From: Pseudomonadota bacterium
GTDB lineage: Bacteria; Pseudomonadota; Gammaproteobacteria; Burkholderiales; Burkholderiaceae_B
DNA length: 64,000 nt
Direction of reading: 5' to 3'
Assembly: GCA_023440825.1 (NCBI GenBank)
Contig: JAEXRL010000017.1
Location: 1-64,000 of the forward strand
Made by a program: the position numbers and the translations under genes
In this document: one piece after another, positions 53,075 to 61,275 of the stretch
How positions within the stretch are numbered: the stretch's first letter is position 1
Layout of the letters: each line of letters begins with the position of its first letter
Notes under the pieces: generated by a model
Seen by the model: only the letters and a program-made list of their open reading frames with translations
Databases searched by the model: none
What the model was told of the DNA's origin: nothing

Positions 53075-53887
53075 TTATATCATTGTGAATCCACCGGATA
53101 TACCTATCGTTTGACCGGTTATAAATAGAGACCTGTCCGAGGCTAAAAATGCGACTAATCCAGAAATGTCATCTGGACGTGAAACACGGCCCAACCCTTT
53201 ACCTAAAGGATAGAAATTTAACATTTTCTTCAAAATTTCATTGTTTTCCGGTGTTGCGTCAGGATGCAATGGGCCATTGATAATTCCTTCGTGTGAAACT
53301 GCGCCTAATGCGACGGAGTTAACTGTAATGCAGTCTTTCCCATGCTCTTTTGCCAATGCTTTACCAAATGCCGCTATCGCCCCTTTTGCAGCTGAGTAAA
53401 CAGCAAGGTTTGCTTCACCTACCCTACCCGCTTCGGAGATGATGTTTATTATTTTTCCGTCTTTGTTTATTATCATTTTGGGTAATACAGATTTGCTGCA
53501 ATAAAGAGAACCATATAAGTTCAAATTTATTACTTTTTCCCAATCCTCAATAGGCATTTCCATAAAACGTGGAGTTTTTCCACCTTTTTCTCTGCGCTCA
53601 GGTACGATTCCGGCATTGTTTACTAATACATTGATATACCCATAAGCATTTTCTGCAGCCTGAATCATTGCTTCAATTTGCTCTAGATTGGTAATATCTG
53701 CTGGTGCAGATAAAGCCCGACCGCCCTTATCAATAATCTGACTTACCACTTCATTGCAGCGATCAGGGAATAGGTCATTAACAATCACAGCAGCCCCATC
53801 TTCTGCTAGTTCTAATGCAATAGCTCGTCCTACCCCTTGCCCTGCTCCGGTAACTAGGGCTACTTTGTTTTTTAATCTTTGACTCAT
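53075..53887 (-). CDS. Short-chain dehydrogenase/reductase
   Basis: 270-residue classical SDR. The cofactor site is TGAGQGVG at 13-20, NNAG at 90-93, and the catalytic set is S151, Y164 and K168 (YSAAK). Acidic D38 after the second strand (VIVNDLF) favours NAD. In this operon it would oxidise a 3-hydroxyacyl-CoA, or reduce the corresponding ketone. Codon use is AT-rich like the two genes next to it. Confidence 0.92.
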   Translation of the reverse strand: MSQRLKNKVALVTGAGQGVGRAIALELAEDGAAVIVNDLFPDRCNEVVSQIIDKGGRALSAPADITNLEQIEAMIQAAENAYGYINVLVNNAGIVPERREKGGKTPRFMEMPIEDWEKVINLNLYGSLYCSKSVLPKMIINKDGKIINIISEAGRVGEANLAVYSAAKGAIAAFGKALAKEHGKDCITVNSVALGAVSHEGIINGPLHPDATPENNEILKKMLNFYPLGKGLGRVSRPDDISGLVAFLASDRSLFITGQTIGISGGFTMI

Positions 53888-53897
53888 TTTTTATTAC

Positions 53898-54698
53898 CTA
53901 TTTTCCAATGAAATTGGGTTCGCGTTTTTCTACAAAAGCATTAATACCTTCGCTTCTATCTTGAGTAACCATTAAAATACTAGCGGCATAGCGCTCGTAA
54001 TCTAAACCTGAGTTAAGATCTACCTGCATCCCTGTATTTACACATTTTTTGCCCAAGCTTATAGCCATGGATGGCATTTTTGCTATTTTTAATGCCATCT
54101 CCATTGACTCTTCCATTAGTTTTTCTTTTTTGGATATTTGGCTGATCAATCCTAAGGATAGCGCCTCTTGAGCACCGATCATTTCTGCCATGAATAGCAT
54201 TTGCTTTGCTCTGGATGCCCCGATCACTCGTGGTAACCGTTGAGTCCCACCCGCAGCAGGAACCATGTTTATTTTTATTTCGGGCAAGCCTAATTTAGCG
54301 TGCTCGGCGGCTATACGAATATCGCAGCATAAAGCAATTTCTAGTCCACCACCTAACGCAACGCCGTTAATTGCGGCAATGGTAGGCTTTTCAAAATCTT
54401 CTATTTTTTGCATTAATTCGTGAGTTTCTTTTTGAGTAAAAAAGAACTCATGAGAGCTTGTTTTTTCACCTACTCTTTCTTTTAAATCAGCACCTGCACA
54501 AAAGGCTCTTTCGCCTGTTCCTGTAATTATCACAACTTTTACATTCTTATCGTGTCTGGCTCGATTAAAAAAAACTTCTGCCAGATCAGATTTCATAGTT
54601 GATCCAATTGCGTTTAAGCGCTCTGGTCTATTCAGATGTATTATTCCTACCTTGTTTTTTACTTGCCAAGTTAACGTACCAATATTTTCTATACTCAT
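53898..54698 (-). CDS. Enoyl-CoA hydratase/isomerase
   Basis: 266-residue crotonase-fold enzyme. Both catalytic glutamates of true hydratases are present: E120 in ALGGGLEIALCCD and E140 in GLPEIKIN. The oxyanion-hole segment AFCAGADLKE is intact, and AAGGTQRLPRVIG follows. It adds water to an alpha,beta-unsaturated acyl-CoA. It lies ten bases upstream of the SDR gene and eight bases after the thiolase gene. Codon use is AT-rich. Confidence 0.93.
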   Translation of the reverse strand: MSIENIGTLTWQVKNKVGIIHLNRPERLNAIGSTMKSDLAEVFFNRARHDKNVKVVIITGTGERAFCAGADLKERVGEKTSSHEFFFTQKETHELMQKIEDFEKPTIAAINGVALGGGLEIALCCDIRIAAEHAKLGLPEIKINMVPAAGGTQRLPRVIGASRAKQMLFMAEMIGAQEALSLGLISQISKKEKLMEESMEMALKIAKMPSMAISLGKKCVNTGMQVDLNSGLDYERYAASILMVTQDRSEGINAFVEKREPNFIGK

Positions 54699-54706
54699 TT
54701 TTTCAC

Positions 54707-55852
54707 CTATTTGCTAAGAATATGTGCCACGCCTACAGAGCCTAGCCCGATCATATGGGCCATTCCTAAGCGTGCATTGGGGTGTTGTCGCTGACCTGAC
54801 TCGTGTCGAAGTTGTCGGGTGATTTCTGCTATTTGGCCTATACCTGTTGGGCCAAGAGGGTGCCCCATCCCTATTAGCCCTCCTGAAGCGTTGATTGCGC
54901 ACTTGCCTCCTAGAGCGGAATAGCCTTGATCCAAGTAGTGTGCGCCTTGCCCGATATCGCATAAACCCATCGCTTCACTGTAAATAAGTTCCTCGATTGA
55001 AAAAGCATCATGTAGCTCGAGCAAGTCGAGTTCCTTGGGGCTAATGCCTGCTTGTTCATAAGCGTCAAATGCTGATTGTTTGACTAACTGTGTGATAGAG
55101 CATTCGCTCTGATCCATGATTAGTTCACTGGCTGCAATGGAGGCACGCACACGTATGGCGCGGTTGGCGTTAAGTCCTAAGCGTTTCATCGTATTGCCTG
55201 AAATGAGAATAACTGCGGCTGCACCTTCGCCTCGAGGGCAACATTGTTGGGCAGTGAGGCTGCCGGCAACCGGAGCAGAACCCATAACTTGCGCTAAGGT
55301 TTTTTCACGGCGATGCTGTGCATAAGGATTCAGTGCGGCATTTTTGCGGTTTTTGACTGCGACTTTAGCCATAGCTTCGGCGGGTAGCTTATGTTGGTTT
55401 AGGTATTTTTCCGCCATTAATGCAAAATGAATTGCCGGTATGGTTTCGGTATCACTTAAGTGTGCGAGCCCGTCATGGTCAGCTGCTCTTCTGACATTAC
55501 CGTGTTTATCCACTCCTGCAGCCAAGACGATGTCATGGGCACCAGAGAGGATCGCTAGGCAGGCCTGTCGGAATGCGTAGGAACCAGAAGCGGATGCATT
55601 CTCAACTTGTGTTACTTCCAGATTACTGGGGCCTAGGTGTTGGAGCATGACTTTACCGGCAGCCATACCTAAAGAGGTGGTACCTATATAAGCAGCCTGT
55701 ATCTCATTCCATTCCAGCGCAGCGTCTTGCAGAGCCTGTCTTATGGCTGTCAGGCCTAATACGGTATAAGGAGTATCACTGGGGAATTGATAGGCATGCA
55801 TGCCTATTCCAATGACATAGATACCGCCCTGTGCGGTCAGGTCTATGCTCAT
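54707..55852 (-). CDS. Thiolase-fold protein (SCP-x/lipid-transfer type) with Ser replacing the nucleophilic Cys
   Basis: 381-residue member of the thiolase superfamily, SCP-x/Ltp branch. The usual nucleophile motif NACASGS reads NASASGS; the TCC codon at 55594-55592 encodes Ser87. The other active-site parts remain: H281 in LELHDAF and H331 in GMGHPLGPTG. Y291 follows the HDAF motif. Loss of the Cys argues against ordinary thiolysis and suggests an aldolase-like cleavage as in Ltp2-DUF35 complexes of steroid side-chain breakdown; that is inference. Its start overlaps the DUF35 stop (ATGA), so the two are translated together and probably form a complex. Confidence 0.9.
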   Translation of the reverse strand: MSIDLTAQGGIYVIGIGMHAYQFPSDTPYTVLGLTAIRQALQDAALEWNEIQAAYIGTTSLGMAAGKVMLQHLGPSNLEVTQVENASASGSYAFRQACLAILSGAHDIVLAAGVDKHGNVRRAADHDGLAHLSDTETIPAIHFALMAEKYLNQHKLPAEAMAKVAVKNRKNAALNPYAQHRREKTLAQVMGSAPVAGSLTAQQCCPRGEGAAAVILISGNTMKRLGLNANRAIRVRASIAASELIMDQSECSITQLVKQSAFDAYEQAGISPKELDLLELHDAFSIEELIYSEAMGLCDIGQGAHYLDQGYSALGGKCAINASGGLIGMGHPLGPTGIGQIAEITRQLRHESGQRQHPNARLGMAHMIGLGSVGVAHILSK

Positions 55853-56256
55853 GACTGCTCCTTTTTCAATGGAACAAAAACGCAGTTGTACTGATCGGAG
55901 TCATAGCTTGGCATTGCTATGGCTTGCAGGGTTTGTTCGGGATGCAGTTGGCAGGAGTTATCGACCTGGAGTATGGCCTGCCGTATGAGGCCCGGTGCTA
56001 ATTCGAGTTCGCCCACCAATGAAGGTGCTTGTATATCAGTGCCCAATGACATATTCAGGATGATGGATTTTTTGAGTATCCCTATGCCAGGCAGTTGTTC
56101 TATGGGGGTTTGTGTGAGGCAGGTGCCACAAACCCGGCAGCCTGGGACGTTAGCGGGGAAGTTTAATTGCTCGCATTGAGGGCAGCGTTTCATTAATAGA
56201 TTTAATGCAGGAGGTGTTTCCGATAGGTCGAAAAGGGTGGGCTTACTCGGTTTCAT
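55849..56256 (-). CDS. DUF35 zinc-ribbon/OB-fold protein
   Basis: 135-residue partner protein. The zinc ribbon is CPQC (C25, C28) and CRVC (C40, C43), followed by an OB-fold domain. DUF35 proteins bind CoA-linked substrates and form obligate complexes with SCP-x-type thiolases and with MaoC-like hydratases. It is first in the operon, four-base overlapping the thiolase gene. The divergent IclR gene begins 147 bases upstream. Confidence 0.9.
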   Translation of the reverse strand: MKPSKPTLFDLSETPPALNLLMKRCPQCEQLNFPANVPGCRVCGTCLTQTPIEQLPGIGILKKSIILNMSLGTDIQAPSLVGELELAPGLIRQAILQVDNSCQLHPEQTLQAIAMPSYDSDQYNCVFVPLKKEQS

Positions 56257-56403
56257 AATTTCTACTGATGGAAATATATACGGTAAGCTGTAGTCTACTT
56301 CGATATCTCGTTGGTAATTTTCAGGGTTTACCCGGATTTTTAGTGTTTTTCTGATATCTTAGAGAAAGAAAGAATAAAATTTCTTCGGTATTTCGGAGAA
56401 TCT

Positions 56404-57144
56404 ATGTCGACTAACTTAGTGCCCGCCGCGGCTAGAGCTATGGCTTTATTTGAAGTGTTTGCCCGTGAAAAACGGCCTTTGTCGAATTCTGAACTGGCTA
56501 AGTTGTTAACTTTGCCGGAAAGTAGCTGTTCGGACTTAGTGCATACCTTGCTGCAATGTGGTTTTTTGCGGCGTATGGTGAAGTCCCGGAAGCTGTATCC
56601 CACTGAGCGTTTGCAGACGATTGCCAAGGAGATTGGCGCTACAGACCCCGTATTGGAGTCTTTACAAGAGGCTTGTGAGTTATTGCGAGATCGTACGGGG
56701 GAGAGTATTTTGTGTGGTCGCGTGCTGAACGGAATTGTGCAAGTTATTGTGTTTAGCGATGGTAGGCATCCACTGCGATATACAGGAGCAGGAAGCGATA
56801 AATTAAGCTTACACGTTTCGGCCTTAGGAAAAGCGATTTTGGCGTATGGTAGCCCGCAGGAGGCCGCTCGCCAGTTACAGTTTCGGCCGCTTCGAAAATT
56901 AGCCTCTGGCACCATTACGGATTTAGAAGCACTACAAGAGCAAATTGCCTTATTTCGCCGTCAGGGGTGGGCTCTGGTTGAAAATGAGGGCGGGGATGAT
57001 TTAGCCGCGTTAGCGGTGGCCGGTGCAATAGGGGATGATGTATTAGCCGTGGCCATAGTTGGCCCGGTAGGACGCTTGGGCTTGCACCGGCAAGATTACG
57101 TTCAGGCATTGAAGCTGATACAGGCCCAAGTTTTTGATAATTAA
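56404..57144 (+). CDS. IclR-family transcriptional regulator
   Basis: 246-residue regulator. The N-terminal winged helix (RAMALFEVFAREKRPLSNSELAKLLTLPESSCSDLVHTLLQCGFL) is followed by an effector-binding GAF-like domain (LHVSALGKAILAYG). It is divergent from the seven-gene catabolic operon, the usual arrangement for local control. The 147-base region between holds an imperfect inverted repeat TTCTTCGGTATTTCGGAGAA at 56381-56400, just before the IclR start, as a possible operator. The effector is likely the pathway substrate or its CoA ester. Confidence 0.92.
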   Translation: MSTNLVPAAARAMALFEVFAREKRPLSNSELAKLLTLPESSCSDLVHTLLQCGFLRRMVKSRKLYPTERLQTIAKEIGATDPVLESLQEACELLRDRTGESILCGRVLNGIVQVIVFSDGRHPLRYTGAGSDKLSLHVSALGKAILAYGSPQEAARQLQFRPLRKLASGTITDLEALQEQIALFRRQGWALVENEGGDDLAALAVAGAIGDDVLAVAIVGPVGRLGLHRQDYVQALKLIQAQVFDN

Positions 57145-57152
57145 AGAGTATC

Positions 57153-57176
57153 TCCGACAGGGCTGAACCTGTCGGA
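57153..57176 (+). terminator. Hairpin after IclR gene
   Basis: TCCGACAGG and CCTGTCGGA with a 6-base loop; 9 perfect pairs but only a weak T run after it. It also lies 18 bases beyond the end of the SET gene on the other strand. Confidence 0.65.
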
Positions 57177-57194
57177 ACGTAAGATTTATAAAGA

Positions 57195-57872
57195 TTATTT
57201 TTTGCCCTTTTTCTCTTTTTTATCTTTTTTCTTCTTTTTGTCTTTGTCCTTTTTCTTTCCCTTTTCTTTGTCTTTTTTCTTGGACTTAGGCGTTTTTTCG
57301 TTTTTTGTGTCTGCCGGGCTGGGCTGAGTCATCTCTGCATCCAGCTCTGCCTGCAACTCGGCTGCGGCGGCGCGTAGTTCTTGGGCTGCGGCTTCGCGCT
57401 TATTGTCCGATTCCGGCAGGGCAATCATGGTGCCGCGACACGTGGGTACGCCGCACAGGCAGATGTAATTTTGTTTGAGCTCTTCGGTGATGGGCTCATC
57501 AATCACTAGGCCATAGTCATACAGTAGCTCTTCGTCAGCCTTGATATCGCGCATCGCGACGATATAGACGCGAGTACCCGTATCGTTCTCATGTCCTTCA
57601 CAGTTAGGTTCACAGCAGTGGTTGATCCAGCGTGAGTCATTACCACGTTGGCCGCCATCAATGACTTTGCCTGAGCTAAGTGAAAAGAAAAAGGTGTGAA
57701 AGGGATCGTCTGGGTGGACGGGGTGACGGGCGTCGGCTTGCTCTGGGGTGAGCCGCCGACCTGCATATTCCAGTATGCGAGTGCCTGCGGGGATATCGCG
57801 CGCAGCAAAAACACCATTGCCATGCAGAGTGGATGCTTTAACCAAATGCCAAGGTTGGCGGCGTGTGACCAT
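57195..57872 (-). CDS. SET-domain protein with lysine-rich tail
   Basis: 225 residues. The SET fold runs from about 5 to 150: HGNGVFAARDIPAGTRILEY (SAM-binding start), NHCCEPNC at 84-91, and ELLYDYG with Y120, followed by a post-SET Cys cluster (C138, C140, C145). These are the parts of protein-lysine methyltransferases, common in eukaryotes and in some bacteria. Residues 190-225 are almost all Lys with Asp, Glu and Gly, a DNA- or RNA-binding-like tail. Start ATG 57872 (MVTRRQPWHL); the frame is open 46 codons upstream. Target unknown. Confidence 0.85.
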   Translation of the reverse strand: MVTRRQPWHLVKASTLHGNGVFAARDIPAGTRILEYAGRRLTPEQADARHPVHPDDPFHTFFFSLSSGKVIDGGQRGNDSRWINHCCEPNCEGHENDTGTRVYIVAMRDIKADEELLYDYGLVIDEPITEELKQNYICLCGVPTCRGTMIALPESDNKREAAAQELRAAAAELQAELDAEMTQPSPADTKNEKTPKSKKKDKEKGKKKDKDKKKKKDKKEKKGKK

Positions 57873-57936
57873 AGGAGTGCCTGTAAAAAGGGATAGAATG
57901 TAGATGTTGACCCACAAACATTGAGTGTACAAACAT

Positions 57937-59682
57937 ATGTTAGACGATTCGACGGCTCGTAACGGAGCCCAAGTGTTCCTGGATACCCTCCTGGAATTGG
58001 GGGTAGACACGATCTTTGGTTATCCCGGAGGGGCTGTGCTGCCTTTATATGATGCTTTATATTCTGAGTCTCGTATACGCCATATTTTGGTTCGTCACGA
58101 GCAGGCAGCGATGCATGCCGCTGAGGGCTATGCGCGTAGCACGGGTAAACCAGGTGTGGTGCTGGTCACCTCCGGCCCAGGTATGGCCAATACCACCTCA
58201 GGCCTGCTGGATGCGTTGTGCGATTCCATTCCCGTTTTGTGTATTAGTGGCCAAGTAGCTACGAGTGCTATTGGTACGGATGCGTTTCAAGAGTGTGATG
58301 CGATCGGTATTTCCCGACCGGTGACCAAGTGGAACGCACAAATACGTCGTGTTGAAGATGTCGCCGCCTTAGCGGCCAAAGGGTATAAGCTGTGTACTCA
58401 GGGTCGACCAGGGCCGGTGCTACTGGATTTTCCCAAAGATATACAAATTGCTGACGTACCCCTGACGGTTGCCCGAGACAGCGCGGACAGTGCGCAGGCC
58501 GATACTAGCGCACAAAGTGCGCCAGTGCTCGAGACCGCGATTAAGCGTGCGGCGGCCTTAATTGCCAAGGCCAAGCGTCCTGTGTTTTATGGCGGAGGCG
58601 GCTTGATTAATTCAGGGCTGGATGCCTGTCACGCGTTTGCTGGATTGGTACAAGAAGTGGGCGCCCCCTGCACGTTAACGCTTATGGGCTTAGGGGCGTA
58701 TCCCGCCAGCGATGATCAGTTTGTTGGCATGTTGGGTATGCATGGCACGCTGGAAGCTAACTTGGCCATGCATCACGCTGATCTGATTATTTGTGTGGGT
58801 GCGCGTTTTGATGACAGGATTACCGGTCGTCTTTCGGATTTTTGTCCGCATGCAAGCAAAATCCATATTGATATCGACCCGGGCTCAATTGATAAAGTGG
58901 TGCGTGCGGATGTGGCCCTGGTGGGCGATTGTTATCCTTTGCTGCGCGCCTTACGTAAAGAGCTTAGCGCACATACGCTGGAGCCGGGCCACTTGGACGA
59001 GTGGTGGCAACGTATTGAGGTATGGCGTGCTCAGCAATGCTTGAAGGTAGAGCCATCTGATACGCATATTTTGCCGCAGCACTTATTGCTGGAGCTCAAT
59101 GCGCAGTTGCAGGGCAAGGACGCCATTGTGTCTACCGATGTGGGTCAGCACCAGATGTGGGCTGCTCAATACATCAAGTTTGACCGGCCTCGACGCTGGC
59201 TCACTTCTGGGGGAGCTGGCACGATGGGGTATGGTTTGCCGGCTGCCTTTGGTGCTCAGATTGCGCATCCCGATAAAACGGTGGTGTGCGTAAGTGGGGA
59301 CGCTTCTATCTTGATGAACATTCAAGAGCTAGCCAGTGCGGTTCAGCATCGTACACCAGTGAAGGTGGTGCTATGCAATAACGAACATATGGGCATGGTG
59401 CGACAGTGGCAAGAGCTGATTCATGATGGACGCTACAGCCACAGCTATAACGAGGCCCTGCCCGATTTTGTGGCGCTGGCCCGCTCTTTTGGTTGGCAGG
59501 CGGCTCAAGTTTCTGATCCCGGACAGTTGGCTGCTGCCTTGCAGGAGTGCTTGCAGTCGGAAGGCCCCTACTTTCTGGATGCACGCGTTCAAGCACAAGA
59601 GAACTGCTTTCCCATGATGCCAGCAGGATATGGGCATCAGCAGGTTATGCTGTCAGAGGATACGTGGTATGTAGAAGAGTAA
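57937..59682 (+). CDS. ilvB: Acetolactate synthase, large (catalytic) subunit
   Basis: ThDP-dependent enzyme joining two pyruvates (or pyruvate and 2-oxobutyrate) for branched-chain amino acids. 581 residues. ThDP-activating Glu55 is in HEQAAMHAAEGYAR. AHAS-type signatures are FQECDAIGISRPVTKWN, GMLGMHGT, GARFDDRITG and CNNEHMGMVRQWQ; GDASILMN starts the ThDP-Mg motif. No small regulatory subunit gene (ilvN/ilvH) follows. Start ATG 57937; a GTG at 57925 would add four residues. A TRAP-transporter gene set starts 92 bases later. It may be a second, unregulated isozyme. Confidence 0.9.
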   Translation: MLDDSTARNGAQVFLDTLLELGVDTIFGYPGGAVLPLYDALYSESRIRHILVRHEQAAMHAAEGYARSTGKPGVVLVTSGPGMANTTSGLLDALCDSIPVLCISGQVATSAIGTDAFQECDAIGISRPVTKWNAQIRRVEDVAALAAKGYKLCTQGRPGPVLLDFPKDIQIADVPLTVARDSADSAQADTSAQSAPVLETAIKRAAALIAKAKRPVFYGGGGLINSGLDACHAFAGLVQEVGAPCTLTLMGLGAYPASDDQFVGMLGMHGTLEANLAMHHADLIICVGARFDDRITGRLSDFCPHASKIHIDIDPGSIDKVVRADVALVGDCYPLLRALRKELSAHTLEPGHLDEWWQRIEVWRAQQCLKVEPSDTHILPQHLLLELNAQLQGKDAIVSTDVGQHQMWAAQYIKFDRPRRWLTSGGAGTMGYGLPAAFGAQIAHPDKTVVCVSGDASILMNIQELASAVQHRTPVKVVLCNNEHMGMVRQWQELIHDGRYSHSYNEALPDFVALARSFGWQAAQVSDPGQLAAALQECLQSEGPYFLDARVQAQENCFPMMPAGYGHQQVMLSEDTWYVEE

Positions 59683-59774
59683 GTTGTTGCTACACGGGCG
59701 AAAACCCCTATATGGTAGCGGAGCTGGCTGTTTTACAGTGTTTTAGGTTTTTTGACGATACAACAGGAGACATC

Positions 59775-60746
59775 ATGCGCCAACGCATACGACATAGTTT
59801 ATTTGCTCTATTAGCTGCTTCAGTCTTATCGGGCACCACGGCCGTGGCGCAAACGCCTTTGAAGCTGGCTTACGCACTGTCTACCAGCTCGCACTACGGC
59901 GCGGGGGCGGATGCCTTTGCGGCCAGCATAGAGGACGGCAATCAGTACAAAATTGAGGCCTTCCCCAACAGTGCCTTGGGGGGTGAGCGCGAGGTGATTG
60001 AAGGTTTGCAACTGGGTACCATCGATTTAGCGATTGTTTCCACCGGTGCTACCTTGAACTTCGTACCTAAAACAGGCGTATTCGATATTCCCTTCTTGTT
60101 CCGTGACCTAGAGCATGCCCGCACCGTGTTGGACGGCGATATTGGTCAGGATCTATTGAAGGAATTTCCCAAGCGCGGCTTGGTGGCGTTGGCCTGGGGT
60201 GAGCAAGGTTTCCGTCATCTGACCAATAGTAGCCGTCCAGTTACGACGCCTGCCGATGCTAAGGGTCTAAAAATTCGCACCACTGAAAACCCTATCCATA
60301 TCACGGCATTCCGTGAAATGGGCGTATTGGCAACCCCCATGGCATGGCCCGAGGTGGCCACGGCGCTGCAGCAGGGCACCATAGATGGGCAAGAGAACCC
60401 TCTATCCGTGATTGTGTCCGCCAAGTTGCCTCAGTTGCAAAAATACCTGTCTTTGACGGCTCATGTGTATGGACCGGCGTTGGTGTTGATGTCGCCTACG
60501 GTGTATGACAGTTTGTCAGATGAAGAAAAAGCACGCTTCCAAAAAGCGGGGGACGCGGCCGCACAAGCAATGCGCAAGTACGTAGATGATATTGAGCAAA
60601 GCGGTGTCGAGTCGGTGAAGGCCGATGGTATGCAGGTTAATACAGTGGATCATGCTGCGTTTGCTAAAGCGGTTGAGCCTGTGTATCCCCAGTACTATAA
60701 GCAGTTCGGCCAAGAGCTGGTTGAGGCGATTCGCAATACCCAGTAA
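59775..60746 (+). CDS. TRAP transporter solute-binding protein (DctP)
   Basis: 323-residue periplasmic binding protein with signal MRQRIRHSLFALLAASVLSGTTAVAQ. DctP motifs: YALSTSSHYGAGADAFA, PNSALGGEREVIEGLQLGTIDLAIVS, and GLKIRTTENPIHITAFREMGVLATPMAWPEVATALQQGTIDGQENP. The last includes the Arg that pins the ligand carboxylate. Start ATG follows AGGAG. First of three TRAP genes (P, Q, M). Confidence 0.95.
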   Translation: MRQRIRHSLFALLAASVLSGTTAVAQTPLKLAYALSTSSHYGAGADAFAASIEDGNQYKIEAFPNSALGGEREVIEGLQLGTIDLAIVSTGATLNFVPKTGVFDIPFLFRDLEHARTVLDGDIGQDLLKEFPKRGLVALAWGEQGFRHLTNSSRPVTTPADAKGLKIRTTENPIHITAFREMGVLATPMAWPEVATALQQGTIDGQENPLSVIVSAKLPQLQKYLSLTAHVYGPALVLMSPTVYDSLSDEEKARFQKAGDAAAQAMRKYVDDIEQSGVESVKADGMQVNTVDHAAFAKAVEPVYPQYYKQFGQELVEAIRNTQ

Positions 60747-60759
60747 AGGAACGTAGCAG

Positions 60760-61254
60760 ATGTGGTTTGTACGTATCCTGGATAAGAGCCTGTTCCGACT
60801 GGTGTCGGGACTGGCTCAATTATTACTGGTATCGGCTGTAGGTGCTGCTTTTTATCAGGTGATTGCGCGCTTTATTTTGCAGTCACCTGCTGACTGGAGC
60901 GAAGCCTGGTCGCGGGCAGCCTTGATCTGGACGGTAATGCTGGGCTTATGCCTCGCCTTTCGCCAAGGTGCTATGTTAAGTGTGGATGCGGTGCGTACAT
61001 TTTTGACGTGTCGCCAACGGCGCTGGCTAGACCATATGGTGTTGTTGTTGACACTGGCATTTTTTGCCACCTTAACGTGGGCAGGGATACAGATGGGCTG
61101 GAGAGTGAGATTCCAAACCATGCCCAGCCTGGGCTGGTCCATTTCCTGGATTTATATTGCCATTCCTATAGGCTCAGTTCTTGCCATGCTAGGCGTATTC
61201 GCTCGCTGGATAGAGAACCCTGAGCCAGTGGTGGTGGATGATATGCAGTTATAA
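60760..61254 (+). CDS. TRAP transporter small membrane subunit (DctQ)
   Basis: 164 residues with four membrane helices. Family parts are FYQVIARFILQSPADWSEAWSRAALIWTVMLGLCLAFR and SLGWSISWIYIAIPIGSVLAMLG. It joins DctM in the transporter and lies 13 bases after dctP. Start ATG has AAAGGA before it. Confidence 0.94.
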   Translation: MWFVRILDKSLFRLVSGLAQLLLVSAVGAAFYQVIARFILQSPADWSEAWSRAALIWTVMLGLCLAFRQGAMLSVDAVRTFLTCRQRRWLDHMVLLLTLAFFATLTWAGIQMGWRVRFQTMPSLGWSISWIYIAIPIGSVLAMLGVFARWIENPEPVVVDDMQL

Positions 61255-61275
61255 ATTGCGGGCGGAAGTAAACAC

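Noticed and set aside
57195..57310. A- and T-rich low-complexity DNA at the end of the SET gene as a tandem repeat
   Set aside because: It is simply lysine-rich coding sequence; units are not regular.
59547..59774. Longer version of the dctP-like protein starting inside the ilvB gene
   Set aside because: The extra 76 residues overlap ilvB and would precede a clear signal peptide. The ATG at 59775 has AGGAG before it.
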